Origin: Macquaria australasica
Lineage: Eukaryota; Chordata; Actinopteri; Centrarchiformes; Percichthyidae
DNA: 64,000 nucleotides
NCBI GenBank assembly: GCA_005408345.1
Contig: SEMN01000462.1
Location: forward strand, 248,001 to 312,000
Reading direction: 5' to 3'
The position numbers were made by a program, and so were the translations under genes. Of this stretch, positions 24,168 to 34,223 are shown one piece after another. Below the pieces are notes generated by a model. It saw nothing but the letters and a program-made list of their open reading frames with translations. It did not search any database and was not told the origin of the DNA. Position 1 is the first letter of the stretch. Every line of letters starts with the position of its first letter.

Positions 24168-26872
24168 GGGTTTGTACAAAGACTTGGAAGTTTGGAAAAT
24201 GCCTAATTTTAACCGTTATGTTTTTAAATCTTGAATTTGAGTATACTAAAAAAAAAAAACTTGGTTTTTCAACATAATCTGTTGTTTCATTATCGACACA
24301 ATCACTCATGTAAACCAAAAATCTTTTAATATTTGAAATGAATATTTGTTTGTTGTCTCCTGGCATTTACAGCAACAATTTAGATGTGATGATAAAGGCT
24401 TTGAGAGTCTGGACATTTGGTTTAGGCACCTTGAAAGTGCTTGAAATGTGCTTGAATTTGACTCTTAAAAAGCAGTTCGAACCCTGCACATAGCTTTATT
24501 TGACCCTGACTCACAATCAAGCTATGAAATGAACAGCATGACCCCTGGCCAGCTTTTAGCCACACACTCATAGTAAACACCCGTGTTGAGAATTATTATA
24601 AGCATTAACAGTGTAATAGCCTCCTGACTTTGATGCAGTTGAGATGATGCCAGGACAATGATAAAATAACACCACAGACACTCTGTCTCTGTCTTTATCT
24701 CACACAAACACTGTAGTTGTTCAGGGGGAAGTTCTACTACTGCGAGGGTGAGGACACAAGAAACATCACCAGCAAGGCTGACTGTCTGTCGGCCAACTAT
24801 CGCTGGGTACGAAAGGTGTACAACTTCGACAACCTGCCTCAGGTACAGACTGACGCACTGAGGACGAGAGAGGGAGAGGAAGAGTTGTTTTTCTTTTTTT
24901 GGGACAATGTTGAGTCACTGTTTAAGACTGAATATGCATCTGCTACTGACAACCACAGATTATTACAGAGAGAGAATCGCTTGCTAGCACTGCTCTAGCC
25001 GAGGAGGTGATGTGTTAGTTTGCATGATATCTCAAAAACTGTTTATATAATTGAAGTACAACGTGGTGGTGCACAGTGAGATGTAGAAGCTACATTTTCC
25101 CAGATTCTTTGGTTCGTGAAAAATCTTTTAGCAAAGGCTGCATCCATCCGCATAAACAGATTTTTAATCAACACTCCTCCTACAAATGTCACCTAATCTT
25201 CACCCATTGTGGTACATTAAAAACTTAAATGATCCCCAAAATATTACTTTGTTGTTGTTTGTTAATACTCCATACCATTTTCCTTGGTTACCAAATTCTT
25301 GACATAAACCTCCATCACTCTTAAGTAATTTAGAGGATACATGTGCATATCATCTGTTAATGAACAAAGACGACGCCACAGGAACTTGATGAATTAATTG
25401 TCCATAATTCAGCGGCCATGAGTCTGACATTCTTGACATTTTGCACCATTTGTCTCTTCTACAAAGGCCCAATATTCCAGGACATGTTTTAGATATTATC
25501 CTAAAACTCATGGTCAGCCAATCAGCATGATGACGCGATCTATCACCATGGATATTATGATGCAGATAAAAAAGGTCCTAACATGTTCTATTATTAAACA
25601 TGTATTAAACTCTCTGAGTGCTTTGGTTAGACAAAAGAACCATAGTTAGCTGACTGCAATACATTTGTATACTGTAACAAAACATAGGATCTAATAATAT
25701 AAGGACCTGGGAAAATGCCTTGTGTTGACTTCTTTTAAGTCACTTATAAATCATACCTTATCTGACTTGCCTGATTTTTATTTATCTTTGTTTATCATTT
25801 TGCCCTTCATGTATGATTCACTTTGTTATTTTATGTCATTTTTCTCTATGTGAAGCACTTAGTACTTGTTTTGATAAGTAAATAAAGTTTATTATTATTG
25901 TAACTTAAGTTATTTCTGTGTTTCCCAGTCAGGCTCTGATGTCCTTGTTTGTAATGTACTCTAAGGATGGCTGGATGAACATCATGTATGATGGGCTGGA
26001 TGCTGTGGGAGTAGACAAACAGGTATTTTTGCTGGCAATATGCCTGATTTATGTTTTTTACACTGGTACAGGAGCAATGCACAAAGCAGACTTGATGTTC
26101 ATTCATCATTAATTTTCTTTTGGTACAGAAATAAAAATGGAAAGTATTGGCTGCCTGGAACAGTTGGACAAATACAGCTAAACATTTAAAACTGTACAGC
26201 GTGCAATCTGACTGGGGACAACCTATTAACATTTCCATTATGCAGACACATTAATGGAAAGGCTGCAGCAAGCACGTCACCATGCAGAGAGAGAGATTAA
26301 ATGCACAAGTTGTTTTGCCTTCTTGAGACAGCAGTGTGATGAATGTCTTTTATTTCTCATGCACAAGAAAATACACTCTGATGTCTCCTTTCTTCTCTCC
26401 TCCCCTCAGCCTGTGAGGAACCACAACGAATGGATGCTTCTTTTTTTCATCTCCTTCATGATAATGAGCTCCTTCCTCCTCGACATGTTCATCGGTGTAA
26501 TAGTGGAGACCTTCCACCAGTGTCAGCAGGAGCAAAAAGAATTACTGAAGATGAAAGAAGAACTGCAACCCCAGCGCACAGGTGAGGATAATGGAGGGGC
26601 TTGTTTGTGGTCTATTTTTGTGAGCACTGCCTTTCAGGTCTAAAAAACAAAAGGGAAAGACTGCTGGTGTACATCTGAATATCTGCATCTTTGTGCGTGT
26701 GTGTGTGTGTGTGTTCCAGAGCCTGAGGAGATTCCATATTACACACACTACTCCCCCATGCGTCGCTCTATCCATACCCTGTGTACCAGCAACTTCCTGG
26801 ACCTCTTCATGACTGCCATCATTGTCATGAGCATCTTGATGATTTGAACATTATAATCAACCTCAGGTAATG

Positions 26873-26906
<34 letters not shown>

Positions 26907-26962
26907 CTCAGAACTGCCACAAAAACTGAATTTGCATCAACTCTGTGAGGGGATACAAATAA

Positions 26963-27017
<55 letters not shown>

Positions 27018-30000
27018 CAGTACATAGAGGATCTTACGGAGTATTCCTACTATGTGTTCACCGCCATCCTGATCATCGAAGTCCTGCTGAAGCTTGTGGC
27101 GTTTGGCGTGTTGAGGTTCATGAAAATCAGGTAAAACGCTAGAACGAGTGAGAGTTTAATTTCCCTATTTGCGTTTCCACGTTGGGTATAATGAGTGCCC
27201 AAAATGTTACGTGATGTCATGTTTGTGTGTGTGTTTAGTTGGAATCTGCTGGATGTCGTTGTTGTCTTGGTTTCCATCATCAGCATTGTCTTAAATAAGA
27301 TGAATATCGCATTTCCCATCAATCCCAGCATCCTGAGAGTCTGCAGAGTACTGAGACTAGTACAAGGTATACACACACACACACACACACTTTTGACAAA
27401 GAGAAATCTTGGTAGTTTTAAAGGTATCTTTGGGTGACAAATGTCTAGTTGTGTGTGTGACCAAGTCATTGTTTGCAAGTCACAAGTAAATCTTTGCACT
27501 CAAGTCCTAAACTTTGAGTTTCGAGTCCTAAACAAGTCATAATGTGCTCTTCACTAAATGTAATGCAATTTTAACAACAGAGTAATAATATATTAAATTT
27601 AAACAATGTTTTTTAAAATGTGTATTTATTTGTTTAAACAAGTGCAACTGAACTTGATCATAAAAAGTTCTGAGTAAAAGTAGTCCAGTATTTTCAAGTC
27701 AAAAGGCTCAAGTCCAAGTGAAGTCAGGAGTCATTGGTGTTAAAGTCCAAGTCAAGTTGCATGAATGTTTACAGTGTGCAGATTCTGACCGTTGTGCCGC
27801 AGATCTAACGTGCATTTTGATTCCAGGTTGGAAATATTTGCCTCCTCTTTATGTTCTTTTTTTTTCATCTATGCTGTGCTGGGAGTTGAGCTCTTTGGCA
27901 AGCTAGGTCAGTCACGCTGCTAGCAGAACACACACATATACATAGGCTTACAGCAAAGGATCATGGTCCCAGGGCTGATCCCATAGTCGCTCATGTATCC
28001 ACACTGCTGCCAAGGAAAGCAAGAAACCCTTTAGCTAAACCTTAAGGAGTAGTCAGCCTCAGGAGGCAGCGTAGTAAACACCACCAACCCAGAGCATCAT
28101 GTAGCCAATGTCATTTAAGATAATCTTTTTGTAAAATTATAATGGACTATAACATAGTTGAATTGGGACAAAAACTGTAGGCCTACTCTCACTCACACTA
28201 TCAATATGTTACAAAGGCTGACGTTGTTTGCACATTTCACTTTTAGGGATGAATAAACTGTGTGCGCTTGATTCTTAGTTGCTGACTCAAACACATATCT
28301 GAACCAACATGTCCACGGTGCAGAATGATTTATATCTGTATGTCTGTGTTGTGCGCGTCTTTGTTAATCAGAATGCACCGACGATTACCTGTGCTTCAGT
28401 TTTCATCAGTACGGCAACTTCAGGCATTTTGGGACGGCTCTGCTCACACTTTACCAAATATGCACTGGAGACAACTGGAGCTGGATTATGAAAGTACGCA
28501 CACACTCATATATGCACACATACAAGCTCTATATTAACACTATATTGTCCCCTAACGACAGAGAAAGCAGTGACATCAAAAACCCATTTCCCCATTAAAA
28601 AACTTTGGTAGCCCTTTATTTCATGGGTCTGTGATTTTCTAATAATAGATCCATTAATATTCTGGGAAGTGTCCTGGAAAGAAAGCATCAGTTTGGTTCT
28701 AATTATAGGGAAGATGGAGACAGTGTTCAACTGGTACACTTCTAATTAGTTCATTTCACTTAATTGCCAGTGTTTTAGTCAGTGCACAGCAGGTCAGCTA
28801 AATATAAGAAAATATGAAATGTGTCTACAGGCAGCATACATTTCAACATATATGCAGAATAAAGTTTCCTATAATAAATGAATGATGAATTAAGTTAATT
28901 GGGTTTAAAATGGAGAAGTTCTTTCAATGAAATTCTCGCTGTAATTAGAGCCAAATTTCATCGTTCTTCACAGGAAACTTCTCAGGAAATTAGTAGTAAA
29001 TTACAGACCCATAAATTAAAGCGTCACAATAATGTTGTGTCCTAACTTGTAAGATCAGATCTTTCAAGCTCAAGATAAGAATTCTGTATATTTTCTACAT
29101 TTTTTAAAATATTTCTGCTGTACTATTAAGTTTCTTATTGTCAGATTATTCAACTTACTGTGGTTAATATTTCAAGGTGAGAAAGATTTTGTAACGTAGC
29201 CTCCAGCCTGTGTGCCGGCCCCTCTGCCTTTCTGAATCCTGCTCTGTGTCTCTCAAGGACACATTCAGGGAGTGCTGCTTGACCTACCTGTCCTGGGTCT
29301 CGCCAATATTCTTCATCAGCTTCGTGGTGATAGCCCAGTTTGTTCTGGTGAACCTGATAGTGGCAGCCATCATGCAAGCTCTGAAGGACAGCAACAAGGT
29401 ACAGTTACTACAAATGCACAGACCAAGAACGCACACAAACACTCAGACATTCTTATTTTCTTAACAAAAAAGAACTGTGTAATTTGGTACTAATTATAGG
29501 GAAAATCGAGACATTGTCTTTATTGTACTTAAATTATACATAAAATTATTTCAAATTAATTGTAACCTAGAAAGTGTTTTAGTAAGTGCAAGTTTCCAAT
29601 AATTACATTTATTTGGGTTTAAATCGAGCTTTTCTTTTAAGCAATTTCCTCTGATTTTAAACTCAAAACAAGTAAGTTCATTCAAATAATGTTCTCAGAA
29701 CTTGGTCTCTATTTTTCCATAATTAGCACCAAATTGAACAAATTATTACAACAAAAGAATTCTGTAACTTATTGTACATAAATCACTGAGGACCAGATTT
29801 GCTGACATTAAAGTGCATATTTACACATCGGGATTGTCTTTAGTCAAAGTCAGTTTGAGGATAAAAATGAAATAGTGACTCTCCAGGAACAATGTCCTTG
29901 TTAGCCTGCATAATCCACCGAAAAAATAGTCCCCATGAAAACGTTTTTTTCGGTGGATTATCCAGAGTCGCAGGTGTTTCTAGAAAGAGATTTTGCTTCT

Positions 30001-30409
30001 GATTTTTTTTAATGTAATTAATCAACCCAACATTTTAAACCTCAGTCCCGCTGTAAAAACACACCTATTAGAAACTCAAAATCTTTGCCAGCTAAATCCT
30101 AAACTCAGTTAACAGACAGAAAGATTGTGCTCTGGTGAGGAAACATGACGAGAACAAAATAATAATAATCATAATAATAATAAAATAAAGTAAGCTATAC
30201 TTTCTGACTTTGAGATTGACACACCAATGTAACAGAAGAGTATTTTAATATTTCAGAACAAACCTACTAACTTCTGTCTCCCCCAGGAGGAGGAAGAAGT
30301 GCAGAACGATGAGCAGGTCGCACCGTCTCCAGACAAGAGCATCAGATCCAGCAGCTCCAGCCACTTCAGCGCAGAGGGACCCTCAGAGCCACACACAGAC
30401 ACCATTTAG
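15532..30409 (+). CDS. T-type (Cav3-like) voltage-gated calcium channel alpha-1 subunit, short and possibly decaying
   Basis: The N-terminus LPYPALAPVVFFCLKQ and the domain III block GEDTRNITSKADC...YRWVRK are T-type hallmarks. Cav3 subunits are four-domain plasma-membrane pores that open at low voltage. Coding exons: 15532-~15703, 16010-16102, 16374-16510, 16875-16963, 17567-17726, 18353-18677, 19933-20081, 20389-20574, 20734-20848, 20961-21116, 21479-21564, 22774-22897, 23176-23244, 23627-23809, 23997-24123, 24717-24842, 25933-26022, 26410-26581, 26720-26866, 27021-27130, 27239-27366, 27827-27906, 28372-28493, 29258-29398, 30287-30409. The total is about 1,140 codons against 2,000 or more in canonical Cav3. 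Selectivity residues of domains II (TQEDW), III (SKDGW) and IV (TGDNW) are present, but the domain I pore exon is not found. Three one-base frame breaks (23706-23711, 26842, 27857-27865) and an unclear exon 1/2 junction suggest decay or assembly error. The Cav3 subtype is unresolved. Confidence 0.82.
16010..18677 (+). CDS. Channel domain I exons: S1 to extracellular loop, no P-loop or S6
   Basis: S1 reads FVSMLMVLLNCVTLGM. S2-S3 spans 16374-16510 and ends DNWNKFDFFINCGE. S4 (16875-16963) reads IHLQVCQVFRPMRLIS with only three basic residues. S5 (17567-17726) is followed by the RNRCFLGED block. The large turret exon (18353-18677) ends NFDNIAYAWIVIFQ. Cav3 channels continue directly into a TLEGW selectivity segment and S6. 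No such exon with matching phase was found between 18678 and 19932. Exon 2 has no AG directly before its TGG; the sequence there is TCCTCCACG. Confidence 0.8.
19933..21116 (+). CDS. Channel domain II exons: S2 to S6
   Basis: The first visible exon starts at the residues after S1 (PVELINLFQTSNIIFT), so the exon for domain II S1 is missing. S4 is well charged (LRALRLLRFVRVVRFL). The pore segment has TQEDW with the selectivity glutamate, and S6 keeps its asparagine (HVLLNVLVGIVV). Intron after 20574 has a GC donor (AG|GCATGT) and a normal TTTTTAG acceptor; the joined codon is in frame. Confidence 0.85.
21479..26581 (+). CDS. Channel II-III linker and domain III exons
   Basis: The whole II-III linker is only about 30 residues (21479-21564), where Cav3 channels usually have a few hundred. 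Domain III S1 starts at 22774. S4 (23760-24020) is richly charged. The exon 23627-23809 needs one T fewer in the run 23706-23711 to stay in frame. The extracellular block at 24717-24842 contains GEDTRNITSKADC and NFDNLPQ, and the pore has SKDGW. In S6 the usual asparagine before MF is aspartate (SFLLDMFIGVIV). Confidence 0.85.
21574..21613. repeat. (CA)n microsatellite
   Basis: About 20 CA units follow directly after a channel exon donor (21565). Confidence 0.9.
22736..22760. repeat. (TG)n microsatellite
   Basis: TG repeats lie immediately upstream of the acceptor of the domain III S1 exon and contribute to its pyrimidine-rich context only weakly. Confidence 0.85.
24126..24163. repeat. (CA)n microsatellite
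   Basis: An AC/CA tract begins three bases after the end of the channel exon at 24123. Confidence 0.9.
26720..30409 (+). CDS. Channel domain IV exons and short C-terminal tail
   Basis: The S1 exon (26720-26866) runs into TGA at 26845 unless one base near 26842 is removed, after which FEHYNQPQ follows. S4 (27239-27366) reads ILRVCRVLRLVQ and stops. The expected S4-S5 linker exon is not found before S5 at 27827, and that exon carries an extra T within 27857-27865. The pore segment reads TGDNW (28372-28493), and S6 is AQFVLVNLIVAAIM. The tail after S6 is under 60 residues, ends HTDTI, and finishes in TAG at 30407. Confidence 0.8.
26869..27016. repeat. (CA)n and (TG)n microsatellites in one short intron
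   Basis: CA repeats at 26873-26908 and TG repeats at about 26968-27014 fill most of the intron between two domain IV exons. The two arms are complementary and could pair in the pre-mRNA. Confidence 0.85.
27456..27765. repeat. Dispersed CAAGTC-rich repeat in the domain IV intron
   Basis: Recurring CAAGTC/GAGTCC units (CAAGTCCTAAAC, TCAAGTCCAAGTGAAGTC) occupy the interval where the channel S4-S5 linker exon would be expected. Similar sequence appears in opposite orientation near 60530. It is probably a non-autonomous transposon remnant. Confidence 0.45.
29911..29960. repeat. Perfect 16-bp inverted repeat (hairpin)
   Basis: TAATCCACCGAAAAAA (29911-29926) pairs perfectly with TTTTTTCGGTGGATTA (29945-29960), leaving an 18-base loop. 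It lies in the last channel intron. It is likely the core of a short palindromic repeat rather than a regulatory RNA. Confidence 0.7.
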
Positions 30410-30732
30410 CCCACTGTTTTAGTAATTTATATATGTACATTTGATTTAATGCCATATGTTGCTTTTGATGGTTGTTCTTATTTGAATAATTTCAAAATAG
30501 TTAATTTGTTTTTAATAATTACTTGTAAATTTGATTTAATGCCACCTGTTCCTTTTGGTGGCAGTTTTTATCTTAATGGAATGATTTCCAGTCACTGGAG
30601 TGAATGAATGTTCTGTTAATTATTTTCTTGTTTTCTGTTTCTTATTCTGTAGTAATTGTATAAACTGTGTGTTTATATTTGTTCATTTTTGATTTGTACA
30701 TTTTTATGAAATTTATGAAATAATTTTGCTTG

Positions 30733-30738
30733 AATAAA
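30733..30738 (+). terminator. Polyadenylation signal of the channel gene
   Basis: AATAAA lies 324 bp after the channel TAG in an AT-rich 3' UTR that starts at 30410. Confidence 0.55.
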
Positions 30739-31156
30739 TTGAACAAACCTGATTTACACCCATAGATAACTGTTATTTTGTCGTTTTAAGTAGTGGTCTA
30801 AACTGGCTTTAATGCAGTATATCAGGAGATCCATATGGTAGTAGTTGAAGTGTGAACAATGAGATGATTACACAAAGAGTTTTCAGACACCACCAGAAAG
30901 TGTTTTAGCTATTACGTAAGACAACAGATAGATGGTACACAGAAAAAAAACACTTCAAGAAAGAAAATCCTCAAGAAAACCCTTCTTTTATTAAAGAAAT
31001 AAATACACATAAATACTTAAATTATGTAGCTTAGGACTGAGGTCCACTTCCTTTAAGGTTAGGGTGTTGCTGGGAAAATGTTACAAATACAGAGCATGAA
31101 AACATTTGGCTGAAAGCTCCTTTTAAACAGGGAGTGCATACTTGATCCTTGAAGAC

Positions 31157-31368
31157 AGCAGGTTGAGCCTGGTTCTGCTCGAGGTTTCTACCTGTTAAAG
31201 GGAGTTTTTCCTTGCCACTGTCGCATAGTGCTTGCTCATGGTGGGAACTGTTGGGTCTCTGTAAATAAAGAGTCGGTCTAGACTTGCTCTATTCGAAAAA
31301 GTGCCCTGAGATAACTTTGTTATGATATGGCGCTATATAAATAAAACTGAATTGAATTGAATTGATCA
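31157..31368 (+). mobile_element. 5'-truncated LINE 3' end (L2/Maui-like)
   Basis: It is nearly identical to 35238-35445: TTGAGCCTGGTTCTGCTCG, CCTTGCCACTGTCGCATAG, GGCGCTATATAAATAAAACT and a TGAAT-repeat tail. Only the 3' untranslated end is present here. Confidence 0.75.
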
Positions 31369-31657
31369 TCTTACTGCACCTTTTCCTCCTCCAGAGGGAG
31401 ACAGGTGTCCCAATTCCATACTACATACTAACTGTATATTGTCATAGTATACTGTTTTTTGCAGTTAGTTTACAATAAATCATACATATACACTGAACAG
31501 TGCCTTTTAGTGGCTATTTCCCCCCTCCCAATACCTTCTCCAACACAGCATAAACGAGACTTCACCTCCGGCCCACCAGGAGGTGACAGAGCGCTCTCAG
31601 TCGCGTCTCTGCGTGCGAAGAAGACCAGGCTGCAGAGCTCCACCACTGAGACCATAG

Positions 31658-31661
<4 letters not shown>

Positions 31662-31700
<39 letters not shown>

Positions 31701-31732
31701 CGTGCGTATGTGTGTGTGTGTGTGTGTGTGTT
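31662..31732. repeat. (TG)n microsatellite with CG-alternating centre
   Basis: TG repeats flank a GCGCGCGTGCGTGCG core. The purine-pyrimidine alternation makes Z-DNA possible. Confidence 0.85.
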
Positions 31733-31794
31733 TTAGGAGGCTGGAATAACAATCCTGCAGGCCATTTCCAGGGCATTTTCGCACATCAGGCAAC

Positions 31795-32383
31795 GTGGCA
31801 GCCCAGGATGACACTGTGTCCCTGTCTGCTGTTGAGATGTCCTCTGCAGCAGCAGAAGAAACTGAAGACATTCCATCTCCTTTTGTTAACATCTCTGCAA
31901 CTGTGTGTGACCATAGCTACCTACCAGCCCGCTTCGGTGGCCCTGTGGACACATCAGGGTTTGTCGTTCGACAGATTTTGAGAAAGCTGTCCCGTGATGT
32001 GTGCCGTGCTAGCCTGGTTACAGATGCTGTACCCGCATCATTTGATCAGAGCTACCACCTGCTTACATTGAAAAACAAAGGAGGGCTGCTGATTCCTTCT
32101 GAAGGCACAGTGAAGGTGGTCAGATCAGCGAGCGGTCCTTGATCAATCAGTTTGTCCGGGCTGAGATGTGTTTTTCCTTAGGGAGCACATTCAGGAAACA
32201 CAGTTTGCAATTGACAGCCATCATTTTCTGCTCTTGTCATTAGTCGTGTCTGTCTTCCACAAACTAAGGCTGCACCACATTGCCAAACTAACTAACACTC
32301 TTAAATTACAGAGTGGAAACTCACGAAAAAAACTGTGCAAAAGGGTTTTAGCTCCCATCCCCCTGTTTTGTAAAAGAGCATAA
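31795..32383 (+). pseudogene. Remnant of a DNA-transposon transposase C-terminal region
   Basis: One frame (31795-32142) reads GFVVRQILRKLSRDVCRASL, FDQSYHLLTLKNKGG and PSEGTVKVV. After frame changes homology-like text continues as REHIQETQFAIDSHHF and KLRLHHIAKLTN. The combination resembles C-terminal parts of P-element/THAP9-like transposases that I recall from teleosts, but the family call is tentative. Two frame changes around 32140-32180 and the lack of the N-terminal half make it a pseudogene. Confidence 0.45.
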
Positions 32384-32391
32384 CTTGTATG

Positions 32392-32660
32392 AGAGAGAGA
32401 GAGAGATATGGGGAGAGAGGTGGAGAGAGAGAGAGAGAGAGAGAGGTGGAGAGAGAGAGGTGGAGAGATGGAGATATGGGGAGAGAGGTGGAGAGAGAGA
32501 TGGGGAGAGAGAGGTGGAGAGAGAGGTGGGGAGAGAGAGGTGGAGATATGGGGAGAGAGGTGGAGAGAGAGATGGGGAGAGAGAGGTGGAGAGATGGAGA
32601 TATGGGGAGAGAGGTGGAGAGAGAGGTGGAGATATGGGGAGAGATATGGGGAGAGAGAGA
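32392..32660. repeat. Purine-only GA/GGTGGAGA minisatellite
   Basis: About 270 bp of tandem GAGAGAGGTGGAGAGA, GATGGGGAGAGA and GGAGATATGG variants, almost pure purine on the plus strand. It is open in several frames only because of its composition and is not a gene. Confidence 0.9.
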
Positions 32661-32698
32661 TAGTAAAAGAAGAGCACAACTTGTACAGGACAAAAGTT

Positions 32699-32720
32699 AT
32701 ATATATATATATATATATTA
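32699..32720. repeat. (AT)n tract followed by TACTAT-rich sequence
   Basis: About ten AT units are followed to about 33060 by very AT-rich sequence with repeated TATACTA/TACTATT words and no gene. Confidence 0.8.
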
Positions 32721-33760
32721 TGCTAATATACTATATAATTCACTACTCACTATTTTATTTACTATTTTTTATTTTATTTACCATGTTATACTATTATACT
32801 TCTGTTTATACTACATATACTATTTACTATTTCAATCTAATATTATATTACTACTATAATACTCATTCTACACCTTATCGTATTTATAGACTATAAATAA
32901 TATGCTATACTGTTGTATATATCTGTATATTGTACTACTACATCTGACTTTATACCATATCACACTTATATTCCATTCTGTTAATACTGTACTTTATTTT
33001 TTATTATTTCTTCCCATATTATGTAAATATGTTACACTGTTATACCACGACTGTGCCACTTGAGATTAAATTGTTAGCCTGAGCACAACACTGGTCACGT
33101 GCACTGTAATTGAGTTTAATGACTTGTATAGTTTCTGTTGTTATTCTTTACTTGTATTTTATCTTTCTGTCTGTACTTATTCTGTCTTTGATCTGCTGTA
33201 ACACATTATAACAAATAGGCAACAAAATATAGAAAGCAGACTGACTGCCAGTGTCTCTCTGTTTGATTTGTATTTTTGTGCAGGAGAGGTAAGAAACAAG
33301 AGAAATGAAGAAAACAAATTAGCAGTAATAGTAATAATTATCAATGAAGCAAACGTAAACACAAACTCTCATACTGAGCACATTCATTATGGCACAGGTG
33401 TGTTTTCATGTCAGATCAAACACTGACAGTGATGGACAGGTGTTGATAGAGAGGGGACTGGTGCCAGTATTCAAATATTATAACCTAACTATCGACAAAA
33501 CGTTTTTTTCTACACCACGAACATCAGAAACCCTTGAAAATAAATCGAGTCACTGATCCACATTCAAGTGCAGCACTTTGCACACAGACTGCAGCTCAGT
33601 TTGTCTTCAAGCTTTAGTCTGTGCAAAGAAATCCACATGCCCGAACATGATTATAAGAGTTATTAAAAAGTGCGAATAGTAACACAGTGGAGAGTGATGC
33701 GAAAGTCACAACCAGCTGTGCAAAATGTTCACTTTAAACAACCCGGAAGCGAAAACGTAA

Positions 33761-33777
33761 TCCCAGCATGCCTTGCG
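33761..33777 (+). promoter_or_regulatory. Distal sequence element (ZNF143/STAF-type) of U5 copy 1
   Basis: TCCCAGCATGCCTTGCG matches the ZNF143/STAF consensus used in snRNA gene enhancers. It starts 213 bp upstream of the U5 start, the same distance as in copy 2. Confidence 0.75.
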
Positions 33778-33909
33778 TCACACCGTGAACACAGGATCAA
33801 CGTTGCGTTTCAAGTATCAGAGTGAAATATTGCAAACTTTATGTTCATCAGCACTTTAATGCACGTCCACAACATGAGTTAGTTCGTTTTGTTTGGCTTG
33901 TCTCAGCAG

Positions 33910-33928
33910 TACACCAGTGGTGAAGTAC
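33910..33928 (+). promoter_or_regulatory. Proximal sequence element-like site of U5 copy 1
   Basis: TACACCAGTGGTGAAGTAC begins about 63 bp before the RNA start, where snRNA genes place the SNAPc-binding element. The TACACCA core is shared with copy 2 at the same distance. Confidence 0.55.
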
Positions 33929-33973
33929 GTGTCCCCGCTGAAGTGATCGGCCTCTCTGACTGCTGAGACCAGA

Positions 33974-34092
33974 TCGCTCTGATTTCTCTTCAGATCGTAT
34001 AAATCTTTCGCCTTTTACTAAAGATTTCCGTGGAGAGGATCAATAAGAGTATTGCTCAATTTTTTGCTGCCCTGCTTCACTGCGGGGCTTCC
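33974..34092 (+). ncRNA. U5 spliceosomal snRNA, copy 1
   Basis: U5 snRNA is the core of the U5 snRNP; its loop 1 aligns exon ends during splicing. The sequence contains CTTCAGATCGTATAAATC, the invariant loop 1 TTTCGCCTTTTACTAAAG, GATTTCCGTGGAGAGGA, an Sm site CAATTTTTTG (about 34058-34067), and a 3' stem CCCTGC/GCGGGG. The 119-nt length is close to the roughly 116 nt of human U5. The basal stem is CTCT/AGAG with one internal mismatch. Upstream are STAF-type and PSE-like elements at conserved distances. No good 3' box is visible, so expression is less certain than for copy 2. Confidence 0.88.
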
Positions 34093-34223
34093 TGACGTGT
34101 CCAAGATCAAGTTAATCAGCTCTGATGTTGTTTAGAGACGGAGGGAAGTGATGCAGCGCTGCGGTCCAACACGGTGGTCTGTGTGATCCGCAACACATCA
34201 GCTGCTTCTGCGGTCTTCTTCCT

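Noticed and set aside
32385..32896. Long open frames on both strands (Arg/Glu-rich and Ser/Leu-rich).
   Set aside because: They are translations of a purine-only tandem repeat and have no coding meaning.
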